Shown here: in pieces, positions 50,991 through 59,636 of the stretch
How the letters are laid out: the number at the start of each line of letters is the position of its first letter
How positions within the stretch are numbered: the stretch's first letter is position 1
From: Pukyongiella litopenaei
GTDB taxonomy: Bacteria; Pseudomonadota; Alphaproteobacteria; Rhodobacterales; Rhodobacteraceae
Length of the DNA stretch: 64,000 nucleotides
Assembly: GCF_003008555.2 (NCBI RefSeq)
Contig: NZ_CP027665.1
Coordinates: 3,472,001 to 3,536,000, forward strand
Reading direction: 5' to 3'
The notes under the pieces: generated by a model
The model's database searches: none
What the model was told of the DNA's origin: nothing
The model's input: the letters and a program-made list of their open reading frames with translations, nothing else
Made by a program: the position numbers and the translations under genes

Positions 50991-51052
50991 GGGGATATTT
51001 CAGGCAAGAGGAAGGGGGCGGGCGGCGGCTTCCTCTTGCCAAAAATATCCCC
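50991..51052. repeat. REP-like intergenic palindrome
   Basis: A long interrupted inverted repeat: GGGGATATTT-CA-GGCAAGAGGAAG (50991-51014) pairs with CTTCCTCTTGCC-AA-AAATATCCCC (51029-51052) around a 14-base GC-rich loop. It lies between the aminotransferase and gpt genes, both on the minus strand. Sequences with a CTCCGGCGGGGATATTT core are, to my knowledge, widespread between genes in Rhodobacterales. It may act as terminator, mRNA stabiliser or mobile repeat. Confidence 0.75.
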
Positions 51053-51087
51053 TGCGGAGCGTCCCGCGGATGACGCCGCCGCCGCGG

Positions 51088-51615
51088 TCAGTCGGTCCCG
51101 CGATAGGGTTCCACATATTGCAGCGCCATATCCCACGGAAAGAAGATCCAGGTGTCCTGGCTGACCTCGGTGATGAAGGTGTCGACCATCGGGCGGCCCT
51201 TGGGTTTGGCATAGACGGTGGCGAAATGGGCCTTGGGGTAGAGCCGCCGCACGAGGTCCAGCGTCTTGCCGCTGTCCACGAGGTCGTCGACGATCAGGAT
51301 GCCGGTGCCATCGCTCATGAGCTCGGCGTCGGGCGCTTTGAGCACCTCGGCTTCGCCCTGGGCCTGATGGTGGTAGGATTTGACGCTGATCGTGTCGACC
51401 GTGCGGATATCCAGTTCGCGGCTGACGATCATTGCCGGGGCCATGCCGCCGCGGGTGATCGCGACCACCGCGCGCCAGGCGCCGTTGTCGGGTCCCTGAC
51501 CGTCAAGGCGCCAGGCCAGCGCGCGCGAGTCGCGGTGGATCTGGTCCCAGCTGATGTGGAAACCCTTTTCGTGGGGCAGGCGGCCCATATCCTTGTCCGT
51601 ATCTCTTGCGGTCAT
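51088..51615 (-). CDS. gpt: Xanthine phosphoribosyltransferase
   Basis: A 175-residue purine salvage enzyme converting xanthine or guanine with PRPP to XMP or GMP. The PRPP-binding motif is [19 protein letters not shown], and the opening [23 protein letters not shown] is typical of Gpt. The C-terminus [10 protein letters not shown] matches family members. ATG 51615 is used; ATG 51588 is an alternative. A LysE-family gene lies 16 bases upstream on the same strand. Confidence 0.92.
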   Translation of the reverse strand: MTARDTDKDMGRLPHEKGFHISWDQIHRDSRALAWRLDGQGPDNGAWRAVVAITRGGMAPAMIVSRELDIRTVDTISVKSYHHQAQGEAEVLKAPDAELMSDGTGILIVDDLVDSGKTLDLVRRLYPKAHFATVYAKPKGRPMVDTFITEVSQDTWIFFPWDMALQYVEPYRGTD

Positions 51616-51631
51616 TGCGGCACCTTTCGGA

Positions 51632-52234
51632 TTAATGTTCCAGCAGCAGGCGCAGGCCGAGCGCCCCGAGCACCGCGGCGGCGACCCGGTCCAGCCCGGT
51701 CCTTGCGCCAAGCCAGGCGCGGCGGGCAGGTCCGGTGGTCAGCAGCAGGGCAAGCCCGGTATAGGCGATCAGTTCGACGCACAGGTGATTCAGCACGATG
51801 AACCCCTTGTCCGCTAGGGTCAGGTCGGGCGGGAAGATCACCGCCAGAACCGCCGAGGCGAAAAGGACGGATTTCGGGTTTCCCAGGTTCACCAGTATCC
51901 CGGTTCGGAAGGCGTGTCCCCGGTTCGGCGGCGTGGCGGGCAGCGGGTTGCGTGCGTTGCGCCACATCGAGACGGCCAGCCAGATCAGGTAGAGCGCGCC
52001 GGCGGTCTTGATGGCCGCGTAGGCCCAGGGGAACAGGGCGAAAACGATGTCGAGACCCAGCAGGCCGGCGCCGGTCCATGCCGCCGCGATCAGCGCGAGC
52101 CCGGCCCCCGTCGCGATCCCCGCGCGCGGCCCCTGCACCAGCGACGTCCGCAACGCCAGCAGCAGCGCCGGTCCGGGGCTGGCCATGGCCGCCAGGAGCA
52201 CCGCGTTGAAGGCGACGAGCTGTGCGGGGTCCAT
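51632..52234 (-). CDS. LysE/RhtB-family exporter
   Basis: A 200-residue inner-membrane protein with six predicted helices. The LysE signature begins with [30 protein letters not shown] and continues with [16 protein letters not shown] and [23 protein letters not shown]. Family members export amino acids and related metabolites. Substrate unknown. It follows fabI by eight bases and precedes gpt closely, so the three may be cotranscribed. Confidence 0.92.
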   Translation of the reverse strand: MDPAQLVAFNAVLLAAMASPGPALLLALRTSLVQGPRAGIATGAGLALIAAAWTGAGLLGLDIVFALFPWAYAAIKTAGALYLIWLAVSMWRNARNPLPATPPNRGHAFRTGILVNLGNPKSVLFASAVLAVIFPPDLTLADKGFIVLNHLCVELIAYTGLALLLTTGPARRAWLGARTGLDRVAAAVLGALGLRLLLEH

Positions 52235-52242
52235 CGCCGGGG

Positions 52243-53049
52243 TCAGCCCTTGGTCACGTCCGGCGCGTCCACCGCCTTCATGCCGACGACATGATAGCCG
52301 GCATCCACATGCAGGTTCTCGCCGGTCACGCCCGCGCCGAGGTCGCTGAGCAGGTAGAGCGCCGAGCCGCCCACGTCGTCGATGGTCACATTGCGCCGCA
52401 GCGGCGCGTTCAGTTCGTTCCACTTCATGATATAGCGGAAATCGCCGATGCCGGAGGCGGCCAGCGTCTTGATCGGCCCGGCCGAGATCGAGTTGACCCG
52501 GATGCCGTCCTTGCCCAGGTCCTCGGCGAGGTATTTCACCGATGCCTCCAGCGCCGCCTTGGCAACGCCCATGACGTTGTAATGGGGCATGACCTGTTCG
52601 GCGCCGTAATAGGTCAGCGTCAGCGCGCTGCCGCCATCGGTCATGAGCTTTTCGGCCCGCTGCATCACCGCGGTGAAGGAATAGACCGAGATATCCATGG
52701 TCAGGTTGAAGTTGCCCCGGCTGGTATCGACATAGCGGCCGCGCAATTCGTTCTTGTCGGAAAACCCGATCGCGTGGACGACGAAATCCAGCTTGCCCCA
52801 TCTGTCGCGCAAGGCGGCAAAGAGGGTGTCGATCGAGGCTTCGTCACCCACGTCGCAGGGCAGGACGATATCGCTGCCCAGTTGCGCGGCCAGCGGGTCG
52901 ACCCGTTTCCTGAGCGCCTCGCCCTGATAGGAAAACGCCAGCTCCGCCCCGGCGCCGGAAAGCGCGCGCGCGATGCCCCATGCGATGGACTTGTCGTTGG
53001 CCAGGCCCATGATCAGCCCGCGCTTGCCCGCCATCAGACCATCTGCCAT
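52243..53049 (-). CDS. fabI: Enoyl-[acyl-carrier-protein] reductase (NADH)
   Basis: A 268-residue short-chain dehydrogenase-type enzyme reducing enoyl-ACP in fatty acid elongation. The atypical cofactor site GLANDKSIAWGIA is characteristic of FabI, and the catalytic pair is Tyr157 and Lys164 in the Y-x6-K arrangement. GGGAGAGG lies just before ATG 53049. The target of triclosan in other bacteria; no resistance claim is made here. Confidence 0.96.
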   Translation of the reverse strand: MADGLMAGKRGLIMGLANDKSIAWGIARALSGAGAELAFSYQGEALRKRVDPLAAQLGSDIVLPCDVGDEASIDTLFAALRDRWGKLDFVVHAIGFSDKNELRGRYVDTSRGNFNLTMDISVYSFTAVMQRAEKLMTDGGSALTLTYYGAEQVMPHYNVMGVAKAALEASVKYLAEDLGKDGIRVNSISAGPIKTLAASGIGDFRYIMKWNELNAPLRRNVTIDDVGGSALYLLSDLGAGVTGENLHVDAGYHVVGMKAVDAPDVTKG

Positions 53050-53186
53050 GAGCCTCTCCCATCCTGTTAACTGAACCAATCCTTTAGGCGATTGCCAATT
53101 CTGCTTCAAGTGGCGGGCTTGCCCCGGCGGACCGGCGCGCCTAGCCTGCGGCCGGAAACGGGCGAATTGGCAGGAAGGCACCGGGC

Positions 53187-53792
53187 ATGAGCGACAGAAG
53201 CGGGATTTTTGCGGGCGACGATCCCTTTGCCATCGCGCGCAGCTGGCTGGCCGAGGCGGAAAGGACCGAGACCAACGACCCGAACGCCATCGCGCTGTCG
53301 ACGGTGGACGGCGACGGGATGCCGAATGCCCGGATGGTGCTGCTGAAAGAAATCGAGGCGGCGGCGTTCGTGTTCTACACCAATTACGGCAGCGTGAAGG
53401 CGCAGGAACTGGACGGGGCGGGCAAGGCCGCGTTCGTGATGCACTGGAAATCGCTGCGGCGGCAGATTCGGGTGCGCGGCGCGATCAGCCGCGAGGACGG
53501 GCCGCAGGCGGATGCCTATTACGCGTCGCGGTCGCTGAAAAGCCGGCTGGGGGCCTGGGCGTCGCACCAGTCGCAGCCGCTGTCCGGGCGCGCGAGCCTG
53601 ATGGCCGAGGTGGCGAGGGTGACGGCGAAACACGGCCCCAACCCGGCCCGCCCGCCATTCTGGGGCGGCTACCGGCTGGTTCCGTCCGAGATCGAGTTCT
53701 GGGCGGATGGCGCGTTCCGCCTGCATGACCGGTTCCGGTGGCGCCGCGGCACCCCGGATGCAGCCTGGCAGATCGACCGGCTCAGCCCCTGA
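53187..53792 (+). CDS. pdxH: Pyridoxamine 5'-phosphate oxidase
   Basis: A 201-residue FMN enzyme making pyridoxal 5'-phosphate from pyridoxine or pyridoxamine phosphate. Visible family blocks are [47 protein letters not shown] and [18 protein letters not shown]. The C-terminal RFRWRR... segment is normal. It is divergent from fabI. ATG 53187 is a clear start. Confidence 0.96.
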   Translation: MSDRSGIFAGDDPFAIARSWLAEAERTETNDPNAIALSTVDGDGMPNARMVLLKEIEAAAFVFYTNYGSVKAQELDGAGKAAFVMHWKSLRRQIRVRGAISREDGPQADAYYASRSLKSRLGAWASHQSQPLSGRASLMAEVARVTAKHGPNPARPPFWGGYRLVPSEIEFWADGAFRLHDRFRWRRGTPDAAWQIDRLSP

Positions 53793-53933
53793 TCCGGCCG
53801 CTTCAACCCCGGCGCGGAAGCATCGCAAATGAGTGAATGTTTTTTGCCTTCCAAGTTAACAAGTAAATTGCACTAATCGGAATCTGCGCATATGTTGGAA
53901 TTTCCTGGGGGGGAACGGACGGGATAGCGGGTA

Positions 53934-54491
53934 GTGGGTACACCGGTGGCGGATGATCAGTTCAGCATGGCGCATATTCAGGGCAGTGTTAAATGGTTTG
54001 ATCCCGCGAAGGGATTCGGCTTTGTCATATCCGACGGAGGCGGCCCCGACATTCTGCTTCATGTGAATGTGCTGCGCAATTTCGGGCAGAGTTCGGTTGC
54101 GGACGGATCCCGGATCGAAATCGTCACCCAGAACACCGAACGCGGTGTGCAGGCCGTCGAGATCCTGTCGATCGACCCGCCCGCGCGCGGAGATACGCCG
54201 GTCCTGACCGATTTCGCCGATATCGGCGCGGATACGATCCTCAACACGCCGCTGGAGCCGTCGCGGGTGAAGTGGTTCGACAAGGGCAAGGGATTCGGGT
54301 TTGCCAATGTGTTCGGCAAATCCGAGGACGTGTTCCTGCATATCGAGGTGCTGCGTCATTCCGGCCTGGCCGACCTGCAACCGGGCGAAGCGATCGCGAT
54401 GCGCGTGGTCGATGGCCGTCGCGGACGCATGGCCGCCGAGGTGAAAGCCTGGGAAGCGGGCGCCGAAAACACCGGCAGCAAGGACAAGTGA
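53934..54491 (+). CDS. Double cold-shock-domain protein
   Basis: A protein of up to 185 residues with two cold-shock domains: GSVKWFDPAKGFGFVISDGGGPDILLHVNVL (about 17-47) and SRVKWFDKGKGFGFANVFGKSEDVFLHIEVL (about 108-138). Each has the RNP1/RNP2-type aromatic motifs that bind single-stranded nucleic acid. Two-domain CspD-like proteins of this size are usual in alphaproteobacteria. The start is uncertain: GTG 53934, GTG 53946 or ATG 53967 are all in frame. The stop overlaps the start of the DUF192 gene (TGATG). Confidence 0.9.
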   Translation: MGTPVADDQFSMAHIQGSVKWFDPAKGFGFVISDGGGPDILLHVNVLRNFGQSSVADGSRIEIVTQNTERGVQAVEILSIDPPARGDTPVLTDFADIGADTILNTPLEPSRVKWFDKGKGFGFANVFGKSEDVFLHIEVLRHSGLADLQPGEAIAMRVVDGRRGRMAAEVKAWEAGAENTGSKDK

Positions 54492-54955
54492 TGCGCGCCC
54501 TGCTGGCCTGCGTGCTGGCGATCTGGGCGGGGCAGGCGGTCGCCGGTGACCGGTGCCGCGACGATGCCGTGACGCTGCGCGGTGACTGGGGCGAATTGCG
54601 GTTCGCCGTCGAGATTGCCGACACACCGCGCGAACGGTCGCGCGGGCTGATGCACCGACAGGAGCTTTCGCGCAATGCCGGGATGCTGTTCGTCTATGAC
54701 ACGGCCGGCGCGGTGTCATTCTGGATGAAGAACACGCTGATCCCGCTCGACATGATCTTTGCCGGGCCGGACGGCACGGTCCTGCGGGTTCATCACGACG
54801 CGATACCCGGTGATCTCACCTCGATCGACGGCGGCGACGGCGTGCTGGCGGTGCTGGAAATCAACGGTGGCCTGGCGCGGCGCTATGGCATCGGCGCAGG
54901 GGACCAGATGCGGCACCCGGTTTTTGCCGCCGGTCCCGCCGCCTGGCCCTGTTAG
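54491..54955 (+). CDS. DUF192 exported protein
   Basis: A 154-residue protein with a signal peptide (about residues 1-18, ending AVAG). The DUF192 core is DTPRERSRGLMHRQELSRNAGMLFVYD followed by FWMKNTLIPLDMIF and AVLEINGG. The fold is a small beta barrel, function unknown. It is translationally coupled to the cold-shock gene by a TGATG overlap, an arrangement seen in other alphaproteobacteria. Confidence 0.92.
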   Translation: MRALLACVLAIWAGQAVAGDRCRDDAVTLRGDWGELRFAVEIADTPRERSRGLMHRQELSRNAGMLFVYDTAGAVSFWMKNTLIPLDMIFAGPDGTVLRVHHDAIPGDLTSIDGGDGVLAVLEINGGLARRYGIGAGDQMRHPVFAAGPAAWPC

Positions 54956-54998
54956 GTCTTTTCAAACCGCGACTGCACGGCTAGACAGGCGCTCGGTT

Positions 54999-55075
54999 CG
55001 GGGCGTGGCGCAGTCTGGTAGCGCACCTGTTTTGGGTACAGGGGGTCGTGAGTTCGAATCTCGCCGCCCCGACCA
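54999..55075 (+). tRNA. tRNA-Pro (anticodon UGG)
   Basis: A 77-base tRNA: acceptor CGGGGCG with CGCCCCG, D-arm GGCGCAGTCTGGTAGCGC, anticodon loop TTTGGGT giving UGG, T-arm GTTCGAATC, encoded CCA. It begins about 43 bases after the DUF192 stop. Confidence 0.97.
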
Positions 55076-55163
55076 TTCCAATTTTCGACCATTGCCGATT
55101 CGTTGACCTGCCGCGGTCGCAGGGCCGACTGGCGCGTGCGGACGCGTTCAGGTTGCAGCGGCG

Positions 55164-55179
55164 ACACAATATCTAGTGT
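55164..55179. promoter_or_regulatory. NrdR-box-like palindrome
   Basis: ACACAATATCTAGTGT fits the NrdR operator pattern ACACWATATATWGTGT at 15 of 16 positions. It lies about 576 bases before nrdJ. NrdR boxes normally occur in pairs about 31 bp apart; no second copy was found, which weakens the call. Confidence 0.45.
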
Positions 55180-55383
55180 GTGGGCGGGTCGGGAACCTCG
55201 CCGGATCTGGCGAGGCCGGAGGCGCCGGGCGCGCGGCTGCGGTAGAATCGCCCGGGTCCCCTGACCGGTGCGTTTCCAGGCCGTGACCTGCTGTTTTCGC
55301 CATGCTGCGACGCGGCAAAGTGCGCGGGTCACGCGTGAGGAGCATGTGCCAAACCCCATTGATTTCATGGGAAAATCCGAAAG

Positions 55384-55399
55384 TTAACACAAGGTTAAC
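55384..55399. promoter_or_regulatory. CtrA-type box upstream of nrdJ
   Basis: TTAA-CACAAGG-TTAAC is a perfect match to TTAA-N7-TTAAC. It lies about 356 bases before the nrdJ ATG in the gene-free region. The site is long enough to be meaningful, but the distance leaves its target uncertain. Confidence 0.55.
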
Positions 55400-55460
55400 C
55401 GGTTGCATCCGCCCTACAGGTCCTGTGAGTGAATCGTGGATAATTCATCGCCGCCGCCGG

Positions 55461-55557
55461 GTTCGGGATACGTCAAGAAAAACTTTGCCGGGATCGGCGA
55501 ATAATTGCGTTGACCCCATAGGGTTCGATACGTCAAGTTGTGGGGGCCGGATCGGCA
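55461..55557 (+). repeat. Imperfect 60-bp tandem repeat upstream of nrdJ
   Basis: Two direct copies share GTTCG...GATACGTCAAG, separated by exactly 60 bases (55467-55477 and 55527-55537), followed in each by a GCCGG(G)ATCGGC palindrome (55487-55498 and 55546-55556). The intervening bases differ, so only the likely binding sites are kept. Confidence 0.55.
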
Positions 55558-55754
55558 ACCACTAAATCTGGTAGCATAACCAGCGGTGCCGACGGGGCGG
55601 GAAACGCGAAACCACGAACAAGCCCGACCGGGCGCGCACACCCGGTTGCAGCCTTCCGGCTGCGGGGTGGGGTTTTGCCGCAAACCCGCTTTCGGCGCGC
55701 GGTCGACGACACACGGGCGGCCGAACGGACAGACGGATCTGAGAGGCAGAAAAG

Positions 55755-58700
55755 ATGAAAATTGAGAGAAAATTCACCAGGGCTGGCCAGGACGCCTATG
55801 CAGAGCTGGACTTCGTCACCACCAGCTCGGAGATCCGCAATCCCGACGGCACCGTGGTGTTCCGGCTGGACGACATCGAGATCCCGCGCAGCTGGAGCCA
55901 GGTCGCCAGCGACGTGATCGCCCAGAAATATTTCCGCAAGGCGGGCGTGCCCGCGCGGCTGCGCAAGGTGCGCGAAAAGGGGGTGCCCGAGTTCCTGTGG
56001 CGGTCGGTCCCGGCCGATGACAACAAGGAACTGGGCGGCGAGACCTCCTCGAAACAGGTGTTCGACCGGCTCGCCGGCGCCTGGGCCTATTGGGGCTGGA
56101 AGGGCGGCTATTTCAGCAATGAGGATGACGCCCGCGCCTATTTCGACGAGATGCGCTATATGCTGGCCACCCAGCGCGCCGCGCCCAACAGCCCGCAATG
56201 GTTCAACACCGGCCTGCACTGGGCCTATGGCATCGACGGTCCCAGCCAGGGCCACCACTATGTCGATTACCGGTCGGGCAAGCTGGTCAAGTCGAAATCG
56301 GCCTATGAACACCCGCAGCCGCATGCCTGTTTCATCCAGTCGGTGCAGGACGACCTGGTCAATGATGGCGGCATCATGGACCTGTGGGTGCGCGAGGCGC
56401 GGCTGTTCAAATACGGTTCGGGCACGGGCACCAATTTCAGCCACCTGCGCGCCGAGGGCGAGAAACTGTCCGGCGGCGGCAAATCCAGCGGGCTGATGGG
56501 GTTCCTCAAGATCGGCGACCGCGCCGCCGGCGCGATCAAATCGGGCGGCACCACGCGGCGCGCGGCCAAGATGGTGATCGTCGATGCCGACCACCCGGAT
56601 ATCGAGGAATTCATCAACTGGAAGGTGCTGGAGGAACAGAAGGTCGCCAGCATCGTCGCCGGATCGAAGATGCACGAACAGAAGCTCAACGGCATCTTCG
56701 CCGCGATCCGCGCCTGGGACGGCGACCTGGATGCCGCCTATGATCCTGCCGCGAATGACGGGCTGAAGGCGGCGATCCGCGATGCCAAGAAGGCCGCGAT
56801 CCCGGAAACCTATATCAAGCGCGTGCTGGATTATGCCCGCCAGGGTCATGACAGTATCGAATTCCCCACCTACGACACCGACTGGGATTCGGATGCCTAC
56901 AACACGGTGTCGGGGCAGAACTCGAACAACTCGATCCGGGTCACCAACGCATTTCTGACCGCGGTCGAAAAGGATGCCGACTGGGAACTGGTGAACCGCA
57001 CCGACGGCAAAGTGTCCAAGGTGGTCCGGGCGCGCGACCTGTGGGAACAGATCGGCCATGCCGCCTGGGCCTGCGCCGATCCGGGCATCCAGTATCACGA
57101 CACGGTCAACGACTGGCATACCTGTCCCGAGGACGGGCCGATCCGCGGCTCGAACCCCTGTTCGGAATACATGTTTCTCGACGATACCGCCTGCAACCTG
57201 GCCTCGATGAACCTGTTGACCTTCCTCAAGGATGGCGTGTTCCAGGCCGACGATTACATGCATGCCGCGCGGTTGTGGACCCTGACGCTGGAGATCAGCG
57301 TGATGATGGCGCAGTTCCCGTCGAAGGAAATCGCGCAGCTGTCCTATGACTTCCGCACGCTGGGGCTGGGCTATGCCAATATCGGCGGGTTGCTGATGAA
57401 CATGGGCTTTGGCTATGATTCTGCCGAAGGCCGGGCGCTGTGCGGCGCGCTCACAGCGATCATGACCGGGGTTGCCTATGCGACCAGCGCCGAGATCGCC
57501 AGCGAACTGGGCGCCTTTGCCAAATATGAAAAGAATGCCGGGCACATGCTGCGAGTGATCCGCAACCACCGCAACGCCGCCCATGGCAAGGTGGACGGTT
57601 ATGAACGGCTCGCGGTCAGGCCGGTGGCGCTGGATCACGCCAACTGCCCGGACCGGAAACTGGTGCAGCTGGCCATGTCGGCCTGGGACGAGGCGCTGAG
57701 CCTTGGCGAAAAGCACGGGTTCCGCAACGCGCAGGCCACCGTGATCGCGCCCACCGGCACGATCGGTCTGGTGATGGACTGCGACACCACCGGCATCGAA
57801 CCCGATTTCGCGCTGGTGAAGTTCAAGAAGCTGGCCGGTGGCGGCTATTTCAAGATCATCAACCGGTCGGTTCCGGCGGCGCTGGAGAAACTGGGCTACG
57901 GGTCGGCGCAGATCGAGGAGATCGTGTCCTACGCGGTCGGCCACGGGACCATCGGCAACGCCCCGGCGATCAACCACACCACGCTGGCCAAACACGGCTT
58001 CGGGCCGAACGAACTGGCCAAGGTCGACGCCGCGCTGGAAAGCGCCTTCGACATCCGGTTCGTGTTCAACCAGTGGACGCTGGGCGAGGAGTTCTGCCTC
58101 AACGTGCTGAAGATCCCGGCCGACAAGCTCAACGACCCGACCTTCGACCTGCTGCGTCAGCTCGGGTTCTCGCGCGCCGATATCGAGGCGGCCAACGATC
58201 ACGTCTGCGGGACGATGACGCTGGAAGGGGCGCCGCATCTGAAGGAAGAGCATTACCCGATCTTCGATTGCGCCAATCCCTGCGGCAAGAAGGGCAAACG
58301 GTTCCTGTCGGTCGACAGCCACATCACCATGATGGCGGCGGCGCAGAGCTTCATCTCGGGCGCGATCTCGAAGACCATCAACATGCCCAATGACGCGACC
58401 ATCGAGGATTGCCAGAAGGCCTATGAACTCAGCTGGTCGCTGGGCGTGAAGGCCAATGCGCTCTACCGCGACGGCTCCAAGCTGAGCCAGCCGCTGGCGG
58501 CGGCGCTGGTCGAGGATGACGACGAGGCGGCCGAGACGCTGGAGAGCGGCAACCCGCAGGAAAAGGCGGCTGTGCTGGCCGAGAAGATCATCGAGAAGGT
58601 GGTGGTCAAGGAGATCATCAAGAGCCACCGCGAAAAGATGCCGCAACGGCGCAAGGGCTATACGCAAAAGGCCACGATCGGCGGGCACAAGGTCTATCTG

Positions 58701-59414
58701 CGCACCGGCGAATATGCGGACGGCAACCTTGGCGAGATCTTCATCGACATGCACAAGGAAGGCGCCGGTTTCCGGGCGATGATGAACAATTTCGCCATCG
58801 CGGTATCGGTGGGCCTGCAATACGGGGTGCCGCTCGAGGAATTCGTCGACGCCTTCACCTTTACCAAGTTCGAACCGGCGGGGATGGTGCAGGGCAATGA
58901 CAGCATCAAGAACGCCACCTCGATCCTCGACTATGTGTTCCGGGAACTGGCGGTCAGCTATCTGGACCGCACCGACCTGGCCCATGTGAAACCCGAAGGC
59001 GCGACCTTTGACGACATTGGCCGCGGCGAGGAAGAGGGCGTGTCGAACATCACCGAGATGTCCGAAACGGCGGCGTCGAAATCGCTGGAGGTGCTGAAAC
59101 AGATCAGTTCGACCGGCTATCTGCGCAAGCGGCTGCCGCAGGAACTGGTGGTGCTGCAGGGCGGCCAGACCATCGGCGCCACCGCGCTGAGCGGGGCTGC
59201 GGACCCGGTCGCGGCGCTGCAGACGCTGGTGCCGGACACCGTCGGCGACACCGCGACGCTGACGGCGGGCGCGGTGAGCATGGACGCGCGGGCCAAGGCC
59301 CGGATGCAGGGCTACGAAGGTGAGGCCTGCGGCGAATGCGGCAACTACACGCTGGTGCGCAACGGCACCTGCATGAAATGCAACACCTGCGGGGCGACCA
59401 GCGGGTGCAGCTGA
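55755..59414 (+). CDS. nrdJ: Adenosylcobalamin-dependent ribonucleoside-diphosphate reductase (class II)
   Basis: A 1219-residue vitamin-B12-dependent enzyme reducing ribonucleotides to deoxyribonucleotides, independent of oxygen. The radical-site block NPCSE is at residues 467-471, with FKTE-like and [30 protein letters not shown] conserved segments. The C-terminus carries a zinc-ribbon-like [22 protein letters not shown] with a cysteine-rich tail for reactivation. No accessory NrdB is needed. The upstream region is long and repeat-rich; a terminator follows at 59605. Confidence 0.97.
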   Translation: MKIERKFTRAGQDAYAELDFVTTSSEIRNPDGTVVFRLDDIEIPRSWSQVASDVIAQKYFRKAGVPARLRKVREKGVPEFLWRSVPADDNKELGGETSSKQVFDRLAGAWAYWGWKGGYFSNEDDARAYFDEMRYMLATQRAAPNSPQWFNTGLHWAYGIDGPSQGHHYVDYRSGKLVKSKSAYEHPQPHACFIQSVQDDLVNDGGIMDLWVREARLFKYGSGTGTNFSHLRAEGEKLSGGGKSSGLMGFLKIGDRAAGAIKSGGTTRRAAKMVIVDADHPDIEEFINWKVLEEQKVASIVAGSKMHEQKLNGIFAAIRAWDGDLDAAYDPAANDGLKAAIRDAKKAAIPETYIKRVLDYARQGHDSIEFPTYDTDWDSDAYNTVSGQNSNNSIRVTNAFLTAVEKDADWELVNRTDGKVSKVVRARDLWEQIGHAAWACADPGIQYHDTVNDWHTCPEDGPIRGSNPCSEYMFLDDTACNLASMNLLTFLKDGVFQADDYMHAARLWTLTLEISVMMAQFPSKEIAQLSYDFRTLGLGYANIGGLLMNMGFGYDSAEGRALCGALTAIMTGVAYATSAEIASELGAFAKYEKNAGHMLRVIRNHRNAAHGKVDGYERLAVRPVALDHANCPDRKLVQLAMSAWDEALSLGEKHGFRNAQATVIAPTGTIGLVMDCDTTGIEPDFALVKFKKLAGGGYFKIINRSVPAALEKLGYGSAQIEEIVSYAVGHGTIGNAPAINHTTLAKHGFGPNELAKVDAALESAFDIRFVFNQWTLGEEFCLNVLKIPADKLNDPTFDLLRQLGFSRADIEAANDHVCGTMTLEGAPHLKEEHYPIFDCANPCGKKGKRFLSVDSHITMMAAAQSFISGAISKTINMPNDATIEDCQKAYELSWSLGVKANALYRDGSKLSQPLAAALVEDDDEAAETLESGNPQEKAAVLAEKIIEKVVVKEIIKSHREKMPQRRKGYTQKATIGGHKVYLRTGEYADGNLGEIFIDMHKEGAGFRAMMNNFAIAVSVGLQYGVPLEEFVDAFTFTKFEPAGMVQGNDSIKNATSILDYVFRELAVSYLDRTDLAHVKPEGATFDDIGRGEEEGVSNITEMSETAASKSLEVLKQISSTGYLRKRLPQELVVLQGGQTIGATALSGAADPVAALQTLVPDTVGDTATLTAGAVSMDARAKARMQGYEGEACGECGNYTLVRNGTCMKCNTCGATSGCS

Positions 59415-59604
59415 GGGATCGCGCCAGCGATGGCGCGTAGGGGTCAGGGGGGCTTTTGCCCCGCGGCCCCGACGAAACCGGGTGGGACGGCCGGATCGTC
59501 CTTCCCACCTGTTCATGGGGCGGGTGCGCTCGTCCCGGCGACGTTCAGGACGCAGGCAAAAAACTTCGGGCGGTAATCACATGAGCCTGAACGGCGAAAC
59601 TGGA

Positions 59605-59632
59605 TGGGGGGTCTCGGCCCCCCACATTTTTT
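59605..59632 (+). terminator. Rho-independent terminator after nrdJ
   Basis: TGGGGGG (59605-59611) pairs with CCCCCCA (59618-59624), a 6-base loop between, followed by CATTTTTT. It lies about 190 bases past the nrdJ stop and immediately beside the convergent mttB stop at 59637, so it may serve both. Confidence 0.85.
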
Positions 59633-59636
59633 CGCG

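Larger units (their letters stand above)
55076..55754 (+). promoter_or_regulatory. Gene-free 680-bp regulatory region upstream of nrdJ
   Basis: No credible gene was seen. The region holds, in order: a palindrome ACACAATATCTAGTGT (55164-55179) resembling an NrdR box; a CtrA-type box TTAA-CACAAGG-TTAAC (55384-55399); a GAATC (GANTC-type) site near 55428; a pair of direct repeats 60 bp apart (GATACGTCAAG at 55467 and 55527; GCCGGGATCGGC and GCCGGATCGGC at 55487 and 55546); and two or three small hairpins (about 55648-55687) just before nrdJ. No cobalamin riboswitch consensus was recognised. Confidence 0.65.

Noticed and set aside
53855-53872. CtrA-like site (GTTAACAAGTAAATTG) before the cold-shock gene
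   Set aside because: The second half is ATTG rather than TTAA, too degenerate to call.
55080-55754. Cobalamin riboswitch in front of nrdJ
   Set aside because: Expected because of the B12 enzyme, but no B12-box-like consensus was recognised by eye; a covariance-model search is needed to exclude it.
55533-59516. Very long open frame on the minus strand opposite nrdJ
   Set aside because: It mirrors nrdJ codon usage in a GC-rich genome and its translation is low-complexity (His/Asp/Gly/Arg-rich); nrdJ on the plus strand is a recognisable enzyme.
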